NCBI GenBank assembly: GCA_031556065.1
Contig: JAVBTR010000022.1
Coordinates: forward strand, 1-64,000
Origin: JAVBTR01 sp031556065
GTDB lineage: Bacteria > Bacillota > Clostridia > Christensenellales > Aristaeellaceae
DNA length: 64,000 nt
Reading direction: 5' to 3'
Made by a program: the position numbers and the translations under genes. This document shows, one piece after another, positions 59,522-64,000 of this stretch. Within the stretch, counting starts at the first letter, position 1, and the number at the start of each line of letters is the position of its first letter. The notes beneath the pieces were generated by a model. That model was not told the DNA's origin. It did not search any database and worked only from the letters and a program-made list of their open reading frames with translations.

Positions 59522-62500
59522 TTATACAAATTGACCGATTCCCTGGATCAACTGCTGATAGCTGACGGGCTTTGAAATATGCCACATCATGCCTGCTTGA
59601 AGACAAGCTTGCACATCCTCTTCAAAGGCGTTGGCTGTTAATGCAATGATGGGAACAGGGGATGGACGCATGGCATCCATACTGCGGATGATCTTTGTGG
59701 CTTCCAGGCCGTTCATCACAGGCATCTGCATATCCATCAGAATCACGTCATAGCCTTCAGGATCAGCCATGTATTTGTCCACCGCCTGCCGGCCATCCTC
59801 AGCTGTATCCAATTGGGCGCCAGTTCCGCTTAAAAGCTCTACAATTATTTCACGGTTGATTGCCAGGTCTTCCACAATGAGTATGCGCTTGCCCGTAAAA
59901 TCAGCGTTCCCAAGGGCTTGCGCTTCCGGCTGAACAGCGGTGGTTTCGCTTACGGGTAAAGTAAGGGTAAAGTAAAATTTAGAGCCTTTATCCAATTGGC
60001 TTTCTACCTGGATGGTTCCGCCCATGAGGCCCACAAGCCTTTTGCTGATAGCCAATCCCAAGCCCGTACCCCCATACTGAATAGGGGCCTTTTTCGTGCT
60101 TTGCTCAAAAGGCTGAAATATTCTGCCCAACTGTTCCCCGTCGATGCCAATGCCATTATCCGCTACTTCGAAATAGATTTCCTGCTGCCTTTCTTGGCTT
60201 GATTTTTTAGCCAGCACTGTAAAAGAAACCTTGCCCTGGGCCTTTGAAAACTTCACCGCGTTGGCCAACAGGTTAATTAAGACCTGTTTAAGCAGCAGCT
60301 TATCCCCAAGGACCAACAACCCTTCCAGGCTTTCAAACCGGCAAACGAAGACCAATCCAGCCTCCTCTGCCCGCTGGCAAATAAGCAGCGCTACCTCATC
60401 CATCAGCATAAACACCTCAAAAGGTGCCAAGGTCAGCGCCACTTTGCCAGATTCGATTTTAGCCATATCCAGCACATCGTTAACAATGGACAGCAAATGC
60501 TCTGAGGAAACAGTGATCTGTTCCAGCCGCTGATGGATTTCCGGGGAGGCATCCTTTTTCTTAAGCACTTGCACAAGGCCGATAATGCCATTCAGAGGCG
60601 TACGGATTTCGTGGCTCATAGTAGAAAGGAACTGGGATTTGGCCACGTTGGCCTGCTCCGCAGCTTCCTTGGCCTTCACAAGATGCTCGGATATTTCATT
60701 GCGGCTTATATGGGTGGCAATGGTAGCACTGAGCAATTGGATAAACAGCTCGTCGTTCCGTGTCCACTGATAAGGCTGCTGGTAACCTATTTCCAGCACG
60801 CCTTCTATTACACCCTCGTCTCCAAAGGCCGCCATCATGCTGGTGCCCATGCCGCTATCTTCTCCGAACAATTCCCGAAGGACTGCCGGATTCAGACACA
60901 ATATGCCGTTAGGCGCACTGCTTACCCGCTTAAACAATTCATCCCTGCCTTCATAAATAGCTGTGTTTACGCGACTTGAGCGTTTTCGCGCATGGGGGTT
61001 AATCCATTCATGGGATGGCTGTAGGGTCTTCATATCCGGCTGGATTCTGCCCACCACCACTCGGTCACACTGGAAGGCCGCACCGATGCTTGCCAGACTC
61101 AATTGCAGCTGCTGATCAAAATCCCCTGGCTGGATCAGCGCGGCAGAAATATCCGCCAGAAGTTTTTTTTGCTCATACTGCTGCTCCAACCGGTTCGCGG
61201 AATCGGATAATTCTTTATGGGCTGTTTGCAATTCCGAAAGAGAAACAAGGCTCTGCTGCGCCAGGCGCAGCGCTTTATTCTGCTTTCGTGTAGCCATGGC
61301 GGCAAAGGTCATTAAAAGGGCCACAATCAAAAGCAGAAGAGTGGTTACTAAAGTCAGGTAATAGGCCAGGGGGTTATCCCGCCTGAAGTCGCTGGGCCTA
61401 TTGATAACAGCGCTCCCCTTTGGCAAACTGGTTTCTTTCAGGTTGAATTTTTGCAGCTGACCCCAATCGAATTCAGAAACCACAAATTGATCCGGCGTTT
61501 TGTAATCCAGCTGTTCAGGCGGAATGCCTTCAAGAATGTTCACTGCCATAGCGGCAATGACCCTGCCTTGCAATGCCGCGCTTGAACGAATACCGCCCAC
61601 TTCGCCATTGCCTATGGAGGATGAGGAAAAAACTGGCCCGTTGGCCGCTTCACATATTTTTTTGTTAATGTATTGCCGGGTTTCCGGGCTACCGTTGCGG
61701 CTGGATGAAAAAGTCCCCAGCAGAATCGGCGTGTCCGGCGGAAGGGCGCTTATTTCATCCAGCAGATCGGTAAAATTGTAGCTGGTATTATGGGTAATGG
61801 CGATGGGACCCTGATAGCTCTCCATATCCCGCATCAGGGAAAGGTAAACCGCACGGCCTGTAAGGTTATAATCGTTTACACAGAAAATTTCCGTAGCCTC
61901 AGGATACAGTTTTTCGATCAGCAAAATGTTATCCAGCATAGCTACATATTCTCTTAGCCCGTAAATATGATTCTCCGCCAGGGTTATAAAATACTCATCA
62001 AGGGCTGTGATGCCGCAGTAAAGAACCAGCGTATCCGCAAACAAATGGTGGCCGTATTCCAAAACAAACTGCAGCGCGGCATTGTCCGATACAATCACCA
62101 GATCCGGCAGCCTGTCCATGGTAACGGTGCGAGTATCGGATAACGCATTTTTCAACATATCCGCCTTGGAAGCATAGCGAAGGCTGTTTAATGAAACACC
62201 GTAATACATTACATCACTTTTTTGATCAAACACCGATAACAAAGCAGTTTGCAGTTCAATGTCCCATATATCCTCCGGGCCATAGGAGGATATATGCAGC
62301 ACCTTTTTACTGCTGTCTGTGCGATAGGTATTGCTTACAATGGCATCGTAAGTACCATCGGCTTTCATCTCTTTAAGGGCCTTTGTCAATGCCGGTATCA
62401 AATCGGCATGGGCCTTATTCAAAGCGTTGTAGGTAGCAATGGTATCGATCGTAGCAATATATTCTACGCTGTCCGGCAATTCTAAAAACTGGCGGATACC

Positions 62501-63025
62501 TCTTGTGGTTACCAATACATCGATTTTTCCATCCACCAGGGCCTGGCTTAATTCTGCCAGCGTGGCGTATTCTTTAAACCCTGCGATATCCTTCGGCAAA
62601 TGGCCACTCAAATACATTTTTTGCATGATCGCGCCCACCCGGTAGCCAGACAAATCCCCCCAACCAGTGATCTGGTAACCCGCACCTTTCATGGCATATA
62701 CTTCATAATCGGTATAAGACAATGTTTCGGGAATGATCACCAGATTAGGATAATTGCCCAATACGTCCACGGTTACGCTGGCAACGCCGTCCGCGTCGCC
62801 GTTGTTGGCTGTTTCGCAGGCAGTCTTAAGCAAAAGGGACTCAAAGTAAATATTGTGTTCGATTTGCTGGTACAAATGATAAAGCAACCGGTCGTTGGTA
62901 GTGGAATTATCCTGGGCGGTTACAAAATGCAAAGAAGGCGCAGCCTCTTGGGTAGCGCAGGCAGGGTATATAAAGAGGATTGTCAGAACCAAAAAGACGG
63001 CGAAAAGCAGGGACTTCATTTTCAT
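59522..63025 (-). CDS. Hybrid sensor histidine kinase with tandem substrate-binding domains
   Basis: A 1167-aa membrane kinase. After a signal/anchor (MKMKSLLFAVFLVLTILFIYP) come two outside ligand-binding regions: a family-3-type solute-binding domain about 30-260, and an ABC_sub_bind-like domain about 270-550. A membrane helix near 570-592 (YLTLVTTLLLLIVALLMTF), a GAF-like domain about 640-790, HisKA with MSHEIRTPLNGIIGL (His near 805), HATPase (DNGIGI, GGTGLGLAIS) and a C-terminal receiver with MDMQMPVMNG. ATG 63025 has GGAG. It may sense the same glycan as the neighbours or another nutrient; no separate regulator gene is present. Confidence 0.88.
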   Translation of the reverse strand: MKMKSLLFAVFLVLTILFIYPACATQEAAPSLHFVTAQDNSTTNDRLLYHLYQQIEHNIYFESLLLKTACETANNGDADGVASVTVDVLGNYPNLVIIPETLSYTDYEVYAMKGAGYQITGWGDLSGYRVGAIMQKMYLSGHLPKDIAGFKEYATLAELSQALVDGKIDVLVTTRGIRQFLELPDSVEYIATIDTIATYNALNKAHADLIPALTKALKEMKADGTYDAIVSNTYRTDSSKKVLHISSYGPEDIWDIELQTALLSVFDQKSDVMYYGVSLNSLRYASKADMLKNALSDTRTVTMDRLPDLVIVSDNAALQFVLEYGHHLFADTLVLYCGITALDEYFITLAENHIYGLREYVAMLDNILLIEKLYPEATEIFCVNDYNLTGRAVYLSLMRDMESYQGPIAITHNTSYNFTDLLDEISALPPDTPILLGTFSSSRNGSPETRQYINKKICEAANGPVFSSSSIGNGEVGGIRSSAALQGRVIAAMAVNILEGIPPEQLDYKTPDQFVVSEFDWGQLQKFNLKETSLPKGSAVINRPSDFRRDNPLAYYLTLVTTLLLLIVALLMTFAAMATRKQNKALRLAQQSLVSLSELQTAHKELSDSANRLEQQYEQKKLLADISAALIQPGDFDQQLQLSLASIGAAFQCDRVVVGRIQPDMKTLQPSHEWINPHARKRSSRVNTAIYEGRDELFKRVSSAPNGILCLNPAVLRELFGEDSGMGTSMMAAFGDEGVIEGVLEIGYQQPYQWTRNDELFIQLLSATIATHISRNEISEHLVKAKEAAEQANVAKSQFLSTMSHEIRTPLNGIIGLVQVLKKKDASPEIHQRLEQITVSSEHLLSIVNDVLDMAKIESGKVALTLAPFEVFMLMDEVALLICQRAEEAGLVFVCRFESLEGLLVLGDKLLLKQVLINLLANAVKFSKAQGKVSFTVLAKKSSQERQQEIYFEVADNGIGIDGEQLGRIFQPFEQSTKKAPIQYGGTGLGLAISKRLVGLMGGTIQVESQLDKGSKFYFTLTLPVSETTAVQPEAQALGNADFTGKRILIVEDLAINREIIVELLSGTGAQLDTAEDGRQAVDKYMADPEGYDVILMDMQMPVMNGLEATKIIRSMDAMRPSPVPIIALTANAFEEDVQACLQAGMMWHISKPVSYQQLIQGIGQFV

Positions 63026-63135
63026 ACGCGACTCCAAACGGATTAGGATTTCTTATTTTACCATACTTTCCCCGTATTGGAAAGGTTTTTGCCCCCAGCC
63101 CCACAATTCACGCCTACGGCCAGCGAATCCCAGCC

Positions 63136-63165
63136 TTGATAAACGCTCATTTACCGTGATATAAT
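63136..63165 (+). promoter_or_regulatory. Promoter of the TIM-barrel gene
   Basis: TTGATA at 63136-63141 and TATAAT at 63160-63165 with an 18-base spacer, 30 bases before the start at 63196. Confidence 0.7.
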
Positions 63166-63195
63166 GAACCATCTTTTCATTGGAGGAATAATGCC

Positions 63196-64000
63196 ATGGA
63201 AACGCTGAATATCTTCGCTTTTGCCGATGAGGCAAGCCCTCAAATCGATGAGCAAATCGCTACCATGAAGCGCAACGGACTCAATGGTCTTGAAATCCGC
63301 GGGGTGGATGGGGAAAATATTTCTGCCATATCATTGGAAAAGGCCCGGGAGGTTCACGGAAAACTGAAGGCTGCGGGCTTAACTGTCTTCTCCATCGGTT
63401 CGCCCATAGGCAAGCTGGATATAGAAACAGGGGATTTTACCGCTCATTTGAAAACCCTGAGCCACACGCTGGAAGTAGCGCAAATTCTGGAGGCACAGAA
63501 CCTTCGGATGTTTTCGTTTTTTATTCCCAAAGAAAAGCAGCCCAAGGAATATAAAAGCCAGGTAATGGACCGGTTGAATCAAATGCTGCTCTTGGCAAAA
63601 GGCAGCGGCGTAGCCCTTTGCCACGAAAATGAAAAGGGCATCTATGGGGATAACGCCTCCCGGTGCCTTGAAATATTAAGGGCCTTTCCAGAAATAAAAG
63701 GGGTGTTCGATCCGGCCAATTTCATCCAGTGTGACCAGGATACCATGGAGGCCTGGGAACTGCTTAAACCCTACACCAAGTACCTGCACATTAAAGATGC
63801 CCTTAAAGACGGCAATGTGGTGCCCGCAGGCAAGGGCATTGGCCAGGTGAAGGAGATTTTGGATTCCTACCGCGCCCAAGGGGGCCGTAATGTGACCATC
63901 GAACCCCATTTAACCGTGTTTTCCGGGCTTCAATCCCTCGAGCAAAAGGGCGAAGAAAGCAAGATTGGCCTATACAGCTATGAAAGCAGCGCTGCCGCCT
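63196..64000 (+). CDS. TIM-barrel sugar phosphate isomerase/epimerase (3' partial)
   Basis: 268 codons are visible and run off the right edge. It begins METLNIFAFADEASPQIDE; GGAGGA precedes. It belongs to the xylose-isomerase-like TIM-barrel family: the metal-ligand pattern includes a Glu in LGLEIRG-like NGLEIRG, a Glu in LCHENEKG, an Asp in GVFDPANF, a His in YLHIKDAL and a Glu in VTIEPHL. Functions of relatives include sugar epimerase/isomerase or inosose dehydratase; the sugar is unknown. It is divergent from the hybrid kinase and probably catalyses a step on the imported sugar. Confidence 0.85.
   Translation, partial: METLNIFAFADEASPQIDEQIATMKRNGLNGLEIRGVDGENISAISLEKAREVHGKLKAAGLTVFSIGSPIGKLDIETGDFTAHLKTLSHTLEVAQILEAQNLRMFSFFIPKEKQPKEYKSQVMDRLNQMLLLAKGSGVALCHENEKGIYGDNASRCLEILRAFPEIKGVFDPANFIQCDQDTMEAWELLKPYTKYLHIKDALKDGNVVPAGKGIGQVKEILDSYRAQGGRNVTIEPHLTVFSGLQSLEQKGEESKIGLYSYESSAAA

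Overview
The window looks like chromosome of an anaerobic Clostridia-type Firmicute, probably a gut organism. I judge this from several things: the rimP-nusA-rnpM-ylxQ-infB-rbfA-nrnA-truB-ribF-rpsO-pnp-mlpA gene order, AddB with an iron-sulfur nuclease end, a two-gene ThrE exporter, GerMN lipoproteins, an OadB-type sodium pump subunit, Cys-type sulfatase, and YteP/YtcP-type sugar permeases. Base composition is mid-GC by eye. I cannot assign a genus. I see no phage, no CRISPR array, no rRNA and no convincing tRNA.

Layout. 1-4624: the 3' end of an OmpR-type response regulator, its sensor kinase and two GerMN lipoproteins in one tight operon. 4730-7348: a Ca2+-type P-ATPase. 7421-9429: an ABC exporter on the minus strand with its own promoter, a 14-codon leader peptide and an intrinsic terminator placed like a ribosome-controlled attenuator. 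9450-10811: argG with promoter and terminator. 10864-17120: a long plus-strand housekeeping operon (ruvC, an unknown helical protein, ruvA, ruvB, queA, a small membrane protein, rpiB, two threonine/serine exporter halves). 17166-19591: a secreted protein of unknown function and a class-3-lipase-like protein. 19646-24544: TrpB2-type tryptophan synthase beta, a GntR/FadR regulator, an amino-acid permease and an HSL-type esterase, separated by nested stem-loop repeats.

24739-38443 (minus strand) is the large translation/RNA-metabolism cluster, read right to left from rimP to the M16 peptidase. It has a terminator-like leader before rimP, a structured spacer between infB and rbfA, and a separate rpsO promoter and leader. 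38662-41979 is an addB without addA. On the plus strand follow a phosphoesterase and mnmE. 44235-47699 holds a LacI regulator divergent from a small membrane protein, an OadB-like sodium pump subunit lacking its usual partner subunits, and a degenerate phosphoribosyltransferase-like protein.

47810-50369 is an ECF sigma factor / anti-sigma / secreted-protein operon with ATGA-type overlaps. 50671-64000 is a carbohydrate locus: a solute-binding protein, two permeases and a Cys-type sulfatase on the minus strand, a membrane-bound AraC regulator and a GH43-like protein on the plus strand, a hybrid sensor kinase with two tandem substrate-binding domains, and a truncated TIM-barrel epimerase/isomerase at the right edge. 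Together they suggest sensing, import and processing of a sulfated glycan.

The most unusual items are the leader-peptide attenuator of the ABC exporter, the orphan OadB/PRTase-like pair, the nested palindromic repeats, and the structured RNA candidate between infB and rbfA.
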